Positions 1 through 10,744 are shown, numbered from the stretch's first letter. The stretch: DNA of 56,000 bases from Cryptomeria japonica (GCF_030272615.1 NC_081413.1:719223867-719279866), one strand, 5' to 3'. The notes: generated by a model not told the origin, from the letters alone. Numbers and translations: made by a program.

Positions 1-1205
1 GAAAATAGAGAAAAAGGTTTATTATAATCAGGAGATTTCAACACTGGTGCCTCCTGGATTGCGTTCTTAATCTCAGCAAAAGTTTTTGAAGCTTCTTAAT
101 CCCAATGAAATTTTGTATCTTTCTTAAGCAATTTGACGATAGACTTCACTATCTCTGTGAAGTTTGCAATGAATCTCCTGACAAAATTTACTTTACCTAA
201 AAAAGATTAGATACCTTTCACATTTTTTGGTTCAGACACCCTATTGATTGCTTCAATTCTCTCAGGGTCTATTCTTACCCCCTCCTTAGAGAATATGTGT
301 CCCAATAACTTTCCTTCAGTGACCCCAAAATGACATTTCTTGGGATTCAGTGACACACCAAACTCCAATGCTTTATTGAACACCTTCTCTAGATGTCCAC
401 AATGATCATCAGCCTTTTTAGAGCAACAAGTTAGATCATCTTGATACACCACCATGATGATGTTTATGAATTCTTTGAAGGCTACATCCATAGCTCTCTG
501 AAATGTAGCTCCTACATTTTTTAATCCAAATGGCATTCTCACATATACATAAGTTCCCCATGGAGTAGTGAAAGATGTTTTAAACTGTTCAGACTCCTTT
601 ACCAACACTTGATTATATCCTAAGAAACCATCCATCATGGATAAAAGATCACATCCTGTCACTCTTTGTAGCATGGCTTCCATATTTGGGGATGAGTAAT
701 TATCTTTCAAGGAAGCAACATTTAGATTCCTAAAACCTACACACAATCTGATGTCTCCATTCTTTTTCATCACTGGGACCAAATTGGAGACCCATGAAGA
801 ATGCCTTATTGGTTTGATAATCCCCCCTTCTCTCAATTTGGTCAACTCTTGTTGCATTTTAGTTTCTAACAAGGGATTGATAGGCCTCTATTTCTGTCTG
901 AAAGGCTTAGCATCTGAAAGTAAAGGAACTTCATGCTGAAAAAGATCTTGTCTATACGCCTTTAGGTCTTCATAAGACCAAGCAAAGACATGCTTATACC
1001 TTTTCAATAAGTTAATAAGGTTAGTCCTGACATAAGGGGGTAGTTTCTTTCCAATATATACCAACTTAGGGGATGATTTTGTCCCCAGGTTTACCTCCTC
1101 TAACTCTTCCAACTTGGTGGTAGACTACTGATGTAAATGACTATCATTATAACTAAACATGCTCTCCAGTTCCACCAACCCTTTTGGTATTTCATTGGTT
1201 TCCAA
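1..1205 (-). pseudogene. Ty3 reverse transcriptase, C-terminal part beyond window
   Basis: RT motifs in order: KPFRQK and PINPLLETK at the start, GGIIKPIRHSSWVSNLVPV, IRLCVGFRNLN, LLSMMDGFLGYNQV (first catalytic Asp), YVRMPFGLKNVGATFQRAMD, VVYQDDLTCC (YQDD box, where YVDD or YLDD is usual), then LLGHIFSKEGVRIDPERIEA. After a TAA at 207 the frame continues as SFLGKVNFVRRFIANF, the expected thumb region. Stops: TAG at about 1,120, TAG at 888, TAA at 207 and TAA near 90. It copies element RNA into DNA; this copy is dead. Confidence 0.85.
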
Positions 1206-1919
1206 CTAGACAACATCATTTCCAAACACTGTCTCTCTATTGTCTACCACTTCGACCAATGTATTACAATCAATCTTTTGTCCATCATAATCATCAACAC
1301 ATTGGATAAACCTAAGAATGTCTTCATCATCAGCAAAAACTTGCCAATTGTACATATTATCAAGAATAGCAGGCCTAGATTTTATTTGCACAGTGGAAAT
1401 ACCGGTTAGCGTCGCATCATCATTTTTCAAAGCAACATTAGCTAGGAAATATGCCATAATATTTTTTGCTCGCTCTATCCAATTAATAGAAAATGCATCA
1501 AAATGCTCAATAACATCCCAAATAGCATGCTTATACTTCTTTAATCTATCATTCTTGGATGCATATTTAGATCTCACTTGAGAGACAACCAATTCTAAAT
1601 CCCCCATTACTTTCAACAGTAGGATTCCATGCCTTTTTGCAACTTCAAGTCCTATCAACAGGGCTTCATACTCTGTAGTATTATTTGTGCACTGGAATGC
1701 CAGTAAAAATGAGTATTTAAAAGTTATACCTGACGGGGACACAAAAAGAACCCCTGCTCCAGATCCTTCTTTGGAGCAAGCTCCATCAAAATACATCTGC
1801 CACAACCCATACTGTTGTGCTTGCAGCTCAACCACAATAGGGTCAGTATTTTTCAACTGAGGTGAAATTGGTTGGAGTCTAAAGTTATCTAATTCTACAT
1901 CAATCATACAATTTAGCAT
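1206..1919 (-). pseudogene. RNase H domain placed before the RT
   Basis: The sequence shows an RNase HI fold pattern: MYFDGACSKEGSGAGVLF (first Asp), NNTTEYEALLIGLEVA (Glu) and VMGDLELVVSQV (second Asp). The position of the usual last Asp reads AYFLANVAL where ADxLA is expected, so that catalytic residue is lost. Fold and spacing match the extra (archaeal-like, RVT_3) RNase H of Tat-type elements rather than the short RNase H fused behind RT. It sits in frame between protease (2,049) and RT (1,112). RNase H removes RNA from the RNA-DNA hybrid in reverse transcription. Confidence 0.8.
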
Positions 1920-2987
1920 ACTAGGGTCTTCATTTTCAATTACCCTAGGAGCTCGTGGCTCTTTGTATAATTTGACCTGATTACCACCAATAGGAATGGT
2001 AGCATAAGATAAGTCCAGTTGAACATTTCCCCCTACTACTGCTGCCCACTACCTAGAGAGTAACATACCATAGTGGGGTTTAGTGTCAGTAACAATAACA
2101 TTCATTTTGTAAGTGGCTTCAGGAAATGCTGCTATTTTTACTTCTACATCTTTCATTGTACCTATCACAGGTACTTCTCTGTTATCCATGGCATAGCATT
2201 TCCCATACATAGTGGTTACTGATAACCTTAATTCTTTCATAACACCATAGGGCATTACATTAGCAACAGCTCCTGAATCTATCATGCAGTTTTTAATCAA
2301 CCGGTTATTGACTAACAAAGTAACATAGAAGGGATCTACCTAAGAAGGCTCCTGAGTGATAGTGGTTCCAACATAAACCTCTGGGGTTCGGAACTCTTGA
2401 TCCTTTCCAACTTTAGCTAAATAAGTGGGTAATACTATGTCATTATCAGATATTCTAGAGAATAAAGACAAAGCTGCATCTTTATGTTCTTTAATCTTTA
2501 GTAATTCTACTAATGGAACAGTGACTTTCATTTGAGTTAAAGCTTGGGCCATATCAAATGTGGAATTATTGCATTTTTTAGTATTAACCCTAACCTTTTC
2601 TGTTTTGAATTGACTTGCCCTTTTCACTATCTCTGCTCCTTGTACATTATCAACATTTTTATCATCTATGCCTTTAGGTATATCTTTAACTTGTTCCTCT
2701 TTTTCTTGACTGACCTTAGGAATAGTGGTAGCACTGCTTGATGCCCCCTTTTTTGTAACTTCTTTTACAAACATAGAACCCGACTCACCTTGATCAGTGT
2801 CTCTCTTGGTGCTTCTCATATTATAGTTATGTTTTGCTTTGGCAATTACAGCCTTAGTGAGATTTATAACTTCGTCCTCACTAGGCCTCCTAAGATGAAC
2901 CTCTTCATCTTCAATTGTTACCACATTCAATGTAGGATGCCAACCTAAGACTAACTGTCCTTGCACTAGCTTTTCACTATCCAGCAC
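1920..2987 (-). pseudogene. Ty3 aspartic protease region
   Basis: The frame continues from gag. Catalytic motif CMIDSGAVANVMPYG (DSGA) lies near 2,280, and the hydrophobic segment HYGMLLSR before the TAG at 2,049 corresponds to the LLGR-type motif of retrotransposon proteases. The piece from 2,987 to 2,340 upstream is a charged linker. After the stop the same frame reads WAAVVGGNVQLDLSYATIP, the usual protease-to-pol linker in Tat-type elements. The protease would cleave the Gag-Pol polyprotein inside particles. Stops at 2,340 and 2,049 disable it. Confidence 0.75.
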
Positions 2988-3054
2988 ATCACTGTATTCA
3001 CTTTATACGGATTCCTCATCACTTTCTATGATGGTTTCAAACATATTAATGTCA

Positions 3055-5165
3055 GGCTATGCTTCTGGTCTCATAGATTCTTCCAGAGCTTTGGCCACTG
3101 CACACTGATTAGGAGAATGTGGTCCATCACAAGCAATACACCAAGAAGTATTTTCTATATTGTGAACATTTTTCCGTTTCAAAGGATCCGGTGTGTCTTG
3201 GCTTTGGGCAATTTTGGGCTTCTCAATTTGGGGTTTACCATCCTTCCAATTGGTATTATATGGCATATTATGTAATCTAGGAGGTCTATCTTGCCAGTTA
3301 TAATGAGGCTTATCATTTTTGTTAACCTTGACAGTCAAATCTTTCATAGTAGTAACCAATTTCTCTATTTTATCATCCTCTTTCGCAACTTTATTAGGTT
3401 GTTGTTTGGTTTCTTGCCATAATCTACCATCAGTGCTTCTTCCTAATTTTCCAGATGCTTTTCTGTTACTTTCTACATTTATGACAATTCTAAAAGCATC
3501 TCTCAGGTTATGGGGATTTTTATCTCTCAAGATATAGGCCATTTTGGAATCAAATGCATTGTAATATTTATTAAGACACATGTTATCTTTTAGCCTCATC
3601 ACTTGATACAATTTGTACATGGCTTTCTAGAATCTGGCATTGAAATCAGTGACCATTTCATTTTCATATTTTCTAATATTGTTGAACTCATTTACCATGA
3701 AACTCACATTAGTCTTGTCACCATACTGCTCTTGAAAGCAATTTTTAAAATCTTCCCATGACCCTATGCTATTTACTGGAAGACCTCTGTACCAATCTCT
3801 TGCATCACCAACCAGGGATTGAACAAACAGTTTCATAATAACATCTTCATCTACTATCTCATAATCTTTTATTAGATCCCCAAAAGATTTCAGATGTTCC
3901 TTAGCACTAATTGCATTGTTCCCAACATATTTATGGAGTCTGTCTCTTAACTCAGTGGGAACATGATTTGGATATCTTGGGATCCCATCAAAGAACAATT
4001 GTCTATATTGTTCTAGATTGATTGGTCTTCTTTAAAAAGGGGTGATAGCACTATTATTTCCCATGGTCATTTTAGCTTTTGGAGTTGGAGATTGAGGTGC
4101 TTAGGTGTGCTGTTTATTCGTGGGTATTTGGCTTACTGAGGCAATATTAGCTTGTACTACAGGTTGAGTATTAACCTGAGGAAAGGAAATGTGTTGGGGG
4201 TTAAGCTTGCTAAGATCTTCTGATGGGAATGTAATAGGGGGAGCCTTTAAGTAATTAATATTTCTTTTTACTTCCCGATTCGCTGCTTATAACTCAGCCT
4301 ATTCCAGTTACATTTGGAGGTCTTCCTTTTCCTTCCTCATCCTTTCCATCTCTCTCTCATGTGCTAGAATCCTATGAGAGATCTCTTCTGCAGTTTTAGA
4401 TTCTACTTCATCATCTACCCATTTCTGTTTTCCTTTATCTAGATTGGCTATAGGAAACTGGGAGTCATTAAATACTTCCCTAGTTGGCTAGGCTACTGAC
4501 TTACAAACTTGTTTAGTTTTGGGGATTATAATTTCTCTAATCACAAGCCCTCCCTCGTCACTCTTTTCTTTCTCTTTAGCAATTAGTTCAAGATTAGCTA
4601 TCTATCTAAGAAGTCTATCTCTTTCCATTAGTTTGGCTTTAACTTCCTTCTCCTTATTTGCCTCCTTTTTGCTTCTTAAGGATATTAAATGATGGACTCT
4701 TCTATTTAAATCTTCAATCTCTTGAGACACTTTATCCTCATCAGGGAAGTTTTCTTTAGAGTCTGATGCATTAACTTGATCTATGTCAATTAGACTAATG
4801 TTCCCATCAATGGTCCTAGGAACAGAATGCCTAATTGCATTTGAACTGGTTCTATCTTTTGCAGAAACACTAACATGAGATAGATCTTGATTTAAAATAG
4901 GTGCATCATTAATATTTCCAAACAATCCCGAATGGAAACCTAGAATATCATACTCTGAATCTCTGGAAAATGAATTAGACTTTGCATAAATAGGTCGATC
5001 AGGCATCTTACCAGTATTATTTTTTTTCTGCACCCAAGCAGCATTTGATGGCTCATGCAACACAGATCTCTTCTGGCCTCTGCATGAGTGTTTTGGCAGA
5101 CCTTCTTGCAAAGTTTCACGAGGATGTTTCTTCATGAATAATCTTGTGTTTTTTGCTCCTTGCAT
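3055..5165 (-). pseudogene. gag: Ty3 gag (capsid/nucleocapsid) with in-frame stops
   Basis: The frame opens at ATG 5,165, the first after the primer site. The first half is charged and helical (EKEKSDE, HEREMERMRKEKEDL), followed by a retrotransposon gag core: LEQYRQLFFDGIPRYPN, SAKEHLKSFGDLIKDYEIVD, ARDWYRGLPVNSIGSWEDF. A zinc-knuckle variant CIACDGPHSPNQC (C-x2-C-x3-H-x4-C) closes it near 3,100. Gag forms the particle that packages the element RNA. Stops at 4,602, about 4,490, four in 4,030-4,300, 3,627 and 3,057 break it; the frame itself is continuous. It joins protease directly without a frame change. Confidence 0.8.
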
Positions 5166-5990
5166 CTTGCTTGTCTTCGTTTCAGAAAAAATTTGTATCT
5201 CACAAGGACTGGTTCAAAAGTAACAGAGTTGCCACCCACAAAACTATGGGAATAATGAAAACAAGCAGTCTTATCCACAAACACACAACAATTTTCTTTA
5301 CAAGCCTCAACACAAATCTGTGTTTATATTTTTCTTATAACTTTCTCCAGCAGAGTCGCCACTTTTGTTGTCTTCAAAATCTGATTCCCTTTAACATCCT
5401 TAAAGTAAAATGATTAAACTCGGTATAGAAGAGATGCCAAAGATAAGGAAATTCTCAAGACAACATATAACAAGGTTTGATTAAACCTTCTACACTTTGG
5501 GCTTACCTAGAGCCCAGGTGGGTATACCTTTGTGAATTGAATTCACACTTTCAAACATAAACGCATAGCAAACCAGTCCAGAAAACCAGTAGATCTATTC
5601 ACCTTGAAATCAACTGAAAACAAATAATGGAAGTTATACTTAAATTCAGCATTTTGATCAACAAAACATGCAATAAACAACTTCAATCAATACCAATGCC
5701 TTATCCAAGGTCACAGAGTCATCTAAACTCAGATAATACTCCTCACACAAAACATCTTTATGCGTCCCGTTGGCTTGGTTTTTATTAATCCTTGTATATG
5801 CCTGACATCTACAAGAATTCATGCATTCCAAATTAAGCTATGATCATCAAAATTCAAAGTTTCTTCCAAAGAGTTTACTGGTATGAGTGATCCCCGCATC
5901 TTTTAATTTCCCTCCTAAAGAGAAAAGCTAACGAACACTTCTACTAAAACTATTTTGCAATTCCATTCAAACAGAACAACCTTGGATTAT
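5166..5990 (-). other. non-coding: LTR end, primer site and gag leader
   Basis: No coding signal is visible. The stretch holds the downstream side of the LTR ORF, the inner LTR end at 5,366, the primer site and a leader of about 180 bases before the gag ATG. A block at 5,692-5,722 (AATGCCTTATCC...AGAGTCA) matches 52,351-52,380 below the second copy of the LTR ORF, so it travels with that ORF. Confidence 0.55.
5343..5361 (-). other. primer-binding site, tRNA-Arg type
   Basis: The minus strand reads TGGCGACTCTGCTGGAGAA. As I recall it, plant tRNA-Arg(ACG) ends in CCCCAGCGGAGTCG plus CCA, whose complement is TGGCGACTCCGCTGGGG. The site differs at two bases (C to T and G to A), both typical deamination changes. 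tRNA-Arg priming is reported for Ogre-type elements. It lies 178 bases upstream of the gag ATG at 5,165. Confidence 0.7.
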
Positions 5991-8867
5991 TCAGAATGAA
6001 AGCAGTAAACAAATTGGTAAACACACTTTAAGACAACACAAAGCTTTACTCAAAACCGATTGGCTAGTAGGTGGAGGTCTTACAGGAGAAGAGGAGATCA
6101 TCAGTGTTGAAGACTCACCTTGATGGTATTGTGCAGTCAACTAGCTCTGCAGCTTGACAATGATGCTATCCTTACCTCTTACCTCCTCCTTGGCATTGTT
6201 ATAGGCCTTCAAAACTGTTTCCAACTTAACTTGGAGGGCCTATTTCTCTTTGTCTTTCTTCTCTGCTACTGCAACACTAAATTTTGCAGTCTCTAACATA
6301 GTGCTAGCAGCCTCCACTACCCCTGTACTCTGTACTCTCTTCACCATCATTCTACCAAGGTAACTTGACCCTGGGGTGTCTTTGCTTTTCTTACTCTCAT
6401 TTCTCTTGAGAAACCACATGATGAGTGCAACATTGTCCTTACTGAAAGTAATCCCCTCCATGAGTTTAGTCTCTTTTCTCACTGTATCTAGTACTAGGGC
6501 GTCTGCTATATCCCATTCGGGTAAGATAAGCACTCCAGCTTGTGCTACCATATCTCTTCCCTGCTCAGGGGTGATGGTTTTGAATTCTTCCATCATCTCT
6601 TTCTTTATTTCCTCTTCCATGAGGGCTGGATCTTTATTGGGCTGCTCAGCCTTTCTCATTTCACATCTAGCATTATGTTTATCTATGTGTTGTTTCCACA
6701 TAAACTACATAAATGCTTCTGATGTGACAAAATTGTTATGAGTTAAAAAGGCACTACTTGCCTGTTTTATCTCAGGATCCCACTCCTAGCCTTTAAGTTT
6801 AGTGGTGGTGATATCCATTTCAGTAGCAATGGGTTCTTCTGGCATTCCTTCCTCCACTTCATCATAAGTGTATGCAATTTCTCCTAGACTACCTAATTGA
6901 AGGAGTTGCTCAGCTGCTGCTTGCTCATTTCCTATATGGATAGGGGATTGGGATGGGGAATACAAAGGTGTACTTGATTGCACTTCTTTCCCCACCCTGT
7001 GCTTCTTTGGGGTTTCTTGGATGTCAATGACATCTTGTATCTTCCTCTTTCCTTTGGAGGTAGAGGGCTCCCCTGTTGTAGGTATCAGCACACTATAACT
7101 GGATTTCTTATGCAGTGTATAATCACCAGGAGGGATTGCCTTGCTGGAACCTGACCTACTTAGGATCATTCTTGCCTTCTTAGGGTTGCTCTTGATTACA
7201 GCTTCCCTCTTCTCCTTCAGTGTCTGCATCACATCTTCAAAGCAAACAATCAAAAACTTTATTTTCTCTTCCAGTGTGAAAAAGCTAGACAATGGCTCAT
7301 AACTGGCATCAAACTGATGCACAAATTCCAAGGCTTTCTTATAGGCCACCCACTTCTCTTTCCTTAGCTCCTACTCATCTAGATCAAACTCATTTCTGAT
7401 GAGGTCTTTAGGAAACTAGAATTGATGAGGCCTACGTCTGCATGCTACCTTCTTCCTAAGCATGCCATTGAAGAAGTCTTCTGGATCAACACACCTGGAC
7501 ACTGCAGTGGACAAATGATAAGGCTTGAGGAAATCCTCAAAGCAATTCCAGCCTCCTTTTGTTATTACAAATTGGTGAGCTATGGTATCTACAGGGAAAA
7601 TAGTCCCTTTACCCCTACCTGTCAACTCTGCCTCTTGTAAGCCACCAATTTGTCTAAGGATCTCTGTGATTCCTACTTTGAGAGGGACCTGATAAGGTAG
7701 CAAAAATGGGGTGCCTCTGAAACCAAACACTCTAAAAACTGTGGAGACTGGATACAAGTAAATGTCACCCCAGTTATGAAGAATTTTTATGTTCTCTGTG
7801 AATTCTTTTGGTCTTATGAATTCTAGAAGAACTTTGGGGATTTTGGGGTTCTCAGAGCAGAGGAGAGTCCTTATCTTTGATGCATAATATTTATCAAACT
7901 TCAAAAAACTGGCATCTTCTCTATCCCATGACAACACAATACTCCATAATTGTACCGACATTTTTTCTCCTTCCTTCTCCTTAACAAGGTCCAGTCCACT
8001 GGCAAAGTAATCATGACCTTTGAAGAGAAAAAGATGCATCAGGAGTGAGTACCATCCGAAAGGCCTATCCACCTTTCCATTCTTGATTCCTATTAACCCT
8101 CCATAAATAGCATCAGCAATGAAAGAGGCATAATCAAATATAATTGCAAGAGAAGGATTCAAAATCTGAGAAATCATTAACAAGTAATGATTCGGCATAT
8201 TTGCTTCTGCATCTTCTCCCAAAACTTGGCAAAGTTCCCAATACATTCCTTTAGCCCTCAGGGTGAACATACTTAATGAAAAGGGTTCTTGTGTGTTGGG
8301 TCCTACAACTGTTAACCCTCCTATTTTCACCAAAAACTCTTTGAGAGGCCCATTCCTAAGATGACTCCTCTGTGCACCGTAAATTTGGGCCAATGATGTG
8401 AAATCTATAGGTTCTAAAATATTGGTGAATTCATTATGCCCAAAAGCTGTCCGGAACTCTTCAACATTAATCTCAACAAGGGTTTTCCCATTTACATCCC
8501 GAATGCTTCTTGTGACTGGATCATAGTTGAGCACAATCTGGGTCAGCAAATCTGTGTCCATAAATACCCCTGGGACAACTAATTTCTTGACATCTAATTC
8601 CCAGATACAGTTTTGCGGCGCAGGAGAATTTCTCATTCTGAATCCAACTTTAAACAACCCCAACCCAAACAATCCAGCCTGTGGGTCTCTCAACTAGTTA
8701 CCCTTGTCATATAATCCTTCTCCTATCTTTAAATGGGGAGCTTTGGGTACTAATTCTTTTGCCTTTGATGCCTGATTAGTTGACAATGTCAACTGTTCTA
8801 AAAAATCATCATAGACACTCCTCTCTGAATAGTTAACTTTACCAGAAAATTCTCTTTTAGGAGCCAT
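5991..8867 (-). pseudogene. LTR-borne ORF of unknown function (family copy 1)
   Basis: One reading frame runs from ATG at 8,867 to TGA at 5,991, 959 codons, interrupted by seven stops, all TAG (8,693; two near 7,416; 6,786; one near 6,715; 6,240; 6,141). No frameshift is needed. The N-terminal 480 residues look globular, with SLAIIFDYASF, YSLLMHLFLF, ILHNWGDIYLYPV and VSRCVDPEDFF. A charged middle follows, then PEQGRDMVAQAGVLILPEWD and a helical tail rich in K and E. The same motifs occur in order in the copy at 52,772-56,000, so the family is real. I do not recognise its function. Relation to Ogre ORF1 or to the Pfam 'putative gypsy type transposon' family is a guess from position. A splice-donor-like AAG/GTGAGT lies near 6,118 at its end. 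Base composition resembles the adjoining gag-pol. Confidence 0.7.
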
Positions 8868-9457
8868 TTTGAAAACTTAAGAAATGAATACGACTCCTAA
8901 ACAATTCTATGATAAATCAATTATCTTATTTAAAACACTACATAGGAATTGCTACACAAGAATACGAGAGAACCTATTCTTCGCTTGATGGAATTTGCTC
9001 TACAACTGAACTAACTTGCTTTGTACCTAAAGAAAAAAACTCTGCATCTGCTCTTCTGCAAAATCCTTTAAAAGATATCTTCACCTGGTTGATAGGAAAT
9101 CAAATTTTGTACTCTGGGCCTTAACTACAATATTGATTCTGCATGCTTTGGCTGTTCCTTCAAAATTGAATTCATATGAGAATTTGTATTTTTCGCTCCA
9201 ATGGGTCACAACGTTCCTGCAAGTGTTTCATTTTGCTCTTTAGCAACTTCGCGAAGCATAACTATCGAGCAACTTAGTTCTGCGAAATAGCATCGACCGT
9301 CCAATCAAAAGAAACTTGATCAAGCATTAGATTAACTAACAACTTTGGCTCTGCGTCGGGTCCCGCTTCTCTATTGGCTATATGATACCACGTGGTGCCC
9401 AACCATTGGCCTTGAAATTTCCTTCGCAGTCGACTTAATGCTGGCCGTGTGTCTTTC

Positions 9458-9464
9458 CTTTATA
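9458..9464 (-). promoter_or_regulatory. TATA-like box upstream of LTR ORF
   Basis: The minus strand reads TATAAAG in a locally GC-rich setting, about 590 bases before the ATG at 8,867. It is the best minus-strand TATA candidate I see in the presumed U3 region. A second, plus-strand TATAAAAA at about 9,562 points the other way and is probably incidental or belongs to antisense transcription. Confidence 0.35.
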
Positions 9465-9506
9465 CCGCCAGTTCCACCTTGGCGGGCCCACACTTTCTTC
9501 TTAGAT

Positions 9507-9527
9507 GACGTGTCATCATGACACGTG
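9507..9527. promoter_or_regulatory. near-palindromic G-box/ABRE pair
   Basis: The sequence has ACGTGTCAT followed by CATGACACGT, a near-perfect palindrome with two ACGT cores; the right half reads ACACGTGG, a classical G-box/ABRE core bound by plant bZIP and bHLH factors. It lies just upstream of the minus-strand TATA-like box and inside the repeated U3 segment, so a role as an LTR enhancer is plausible but inferred. Confidence 0.4.
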
Positions 9528-10104
9528 GACAGCTCTCATGCACTCTCGCTATTTCGCGGGGTATAAAAACCGAGCATCTTACCCTTACGAAATAGCGTGG
9601 GCCGTCGGATCATCTCTTAAACTGATTGGCATTTAACCATCTGAAAAGGCTCTCGGGAGGGGTGGCCCTATTGACTCACTGTGAACACCTAGCATCTAGT
9701 CACCTTCGGAGCTAACTTGTCACTTTGTTATACGCCGAAAGGAAACCACGGGGCCCCACTTTCTTCTTAACAGCTGTATCCTCCAGGGCCGCCATCATGA
9801 CCTGACTCACCTCTGGGGCCCGTCTTTTAGCTTTTAATCCTGACCCACTGACTGTTGTGACTTGTGTCATGTGCCACCATTTTACTCGCTGTCAACAACT
9901 AGCTGGACCGTTTATTTGGCATGCCATGTGGTTTTCGCAACTTCGGTGGTTTTAAACTACGCGCAACTTTGCCTAGCAAAATAACACGAGCCGTGGATCC
10001 ATCCATGAGATGCGCACTGGTTACTGGGCCCGACAGCTTTAGGAGAAAAACAAATAAGGCATAAATTTTTTGATTAATTAACATAACCGCCTAGGCAAAC
10101 AACA

Positions 10105-10744
10105 AGGGGGAACACTTCTTATGACCCCACGACCCATTACTTAAGGAAATAAAGTAACGAAAGATTAAAAACCAGAGGGTTTAAAACAAACACAAAAGGA
10201 TCTAAAATAAAAAACCCTTAAACCCTTGAGGTCTAGAACAAAGTTGAAGCATTTGAAACTGTACCCTATTCAAAATTTCAACAAATCATAGCCAATCATG
10301 GGAAAAGAAAAGCCCATTTTTAATCAGTGATAATAGGGAGAATACCCACACCATAGGAGGTTAGGATAAGGAGGTTAGAATGTGCAAGATAGGATAGGGT
10401 TAGTTAAAGCCACGGTTAGGTGGAATGGGTTAGGTTAGGGGATGGTTAGGTTAGGTGGTTAAAAGTTAGGAGCCATGTGCTCATTTGAATTTAGAAATTC
10501 AAATAATTTGGAAAATGATAATTAATCTCAACAAACTTGAGTTTGTTAATCTTAATTAGGAATTAGAAGAATTGATTAAAATGAGAGGAGTTAATTAATC
10601 AAAGGGGGATATGAAATGAACTATATAAATAAATCATGTAGATTTATTTACTAATAGATGAATAGAGAAATTAATCAAATTGCTTGTGAATTCAATTAAT
10701 TGGGAAGGGGGATTAATCAAATAACTATGTATTTAATTAACTAT
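10105..10744. other. AT-rich spacer with GGTTAGG-rich patch
   Basis: I see no gene. At 10,355-10,470 the word GGTTAGG or TTAGG recurs irregularly about ten times, in a run of G-rich plus-strand sequence. From 10,480 to 10,744 the DNA is very AT-rich with TTAATTAA-type words. The right edge is where copia homology begins abruptly, within the segment that corresponds to 16,740 in the longer copy. Confidence 0.5.

Larger units (their letters stand above)
9240..10080. repeat. diverged tandem repeats in presumed U3
   Basis: A segment recurs with spacing of about 300 to 390 bases. GCGAAATAGCATCGACCGTC at about 9,280, ACGAAATAGCGTGGGCCGTC at about 9,588 and GCAAAATAACACGAGCCGTG at about 9,976 correspond. 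GGGCCCACACTTTCTTCTTA near 9,485 matches GGGCCCCACTTTCTTCTTAA near 9,755. Repeated blocks upstream of a promoter are common in LTR U3 regions. Divergence shows the duplication is old. Confidence 0.55.
1..10104 (-). mobile_element. Ty3/gypsy Tat/Ogre-like retrotransposon, 5' part (3' end beyond window)
   Basis: On the minus strand this reads: putative LTR (10,104 to 5,366), tRNA-Arg-like primer site (5,361 to 5,343), then gag, protease, RNase H and RT to base 1 in one frame. The rest of RT, integrase and the 3' LTR lie outside the window. The single frame from 5,165 to 1 has no frameshift but 17 in-frame stops (10 TAG, 7 TAA), so it cannot make a full polyprotein. The tRNA-Arg primer site and the large LTR agree with what is known of the Tat/Ogre lineage; the assignment is inferred from these and from the extra RNase H. 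The outer boundary at 10,104 is the least certain part, because the 3' LTR cannot be compared. Confidence 0.7.
5366..10104 (-). repeat. putative 5' LTR, about 4.7 kb, containing an ORF
   Basis: Reading the minus strand, the interval begins TGTTGTTTGCC and ends GAAGACAACA, so it has the TG...CA ends and a perfect 6-base terminal inverted repeat (TGTTGT/ACAACA). The inner end lies four bases from a tRNA-Arg primer-binding sequence, as expected for a 5' LTR. The outer end was chosen only because it makes the matching terminal repeat; the partner LTR is outside the window. An alternative is a short LTR that ends somewhere between 5,366 and about 6,000, with the neighbouring ORF belonging to something else. 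Confidence 0.45.

Noticed and set aside
1-8867. TAG readthrough or reassignment as a coding strategy
   Set aside because: TAA also occurs in frame, the C-to-T decay of CAG/CAA/TGG explains the pattern, and other elements in the window show TGA as well.
10355-10470. Telomeric repeat array
   Set aside because: The TTAGG words are irregularly spaced and do not form the plant TTTAGGG repeat; there is no perfect tandem run.
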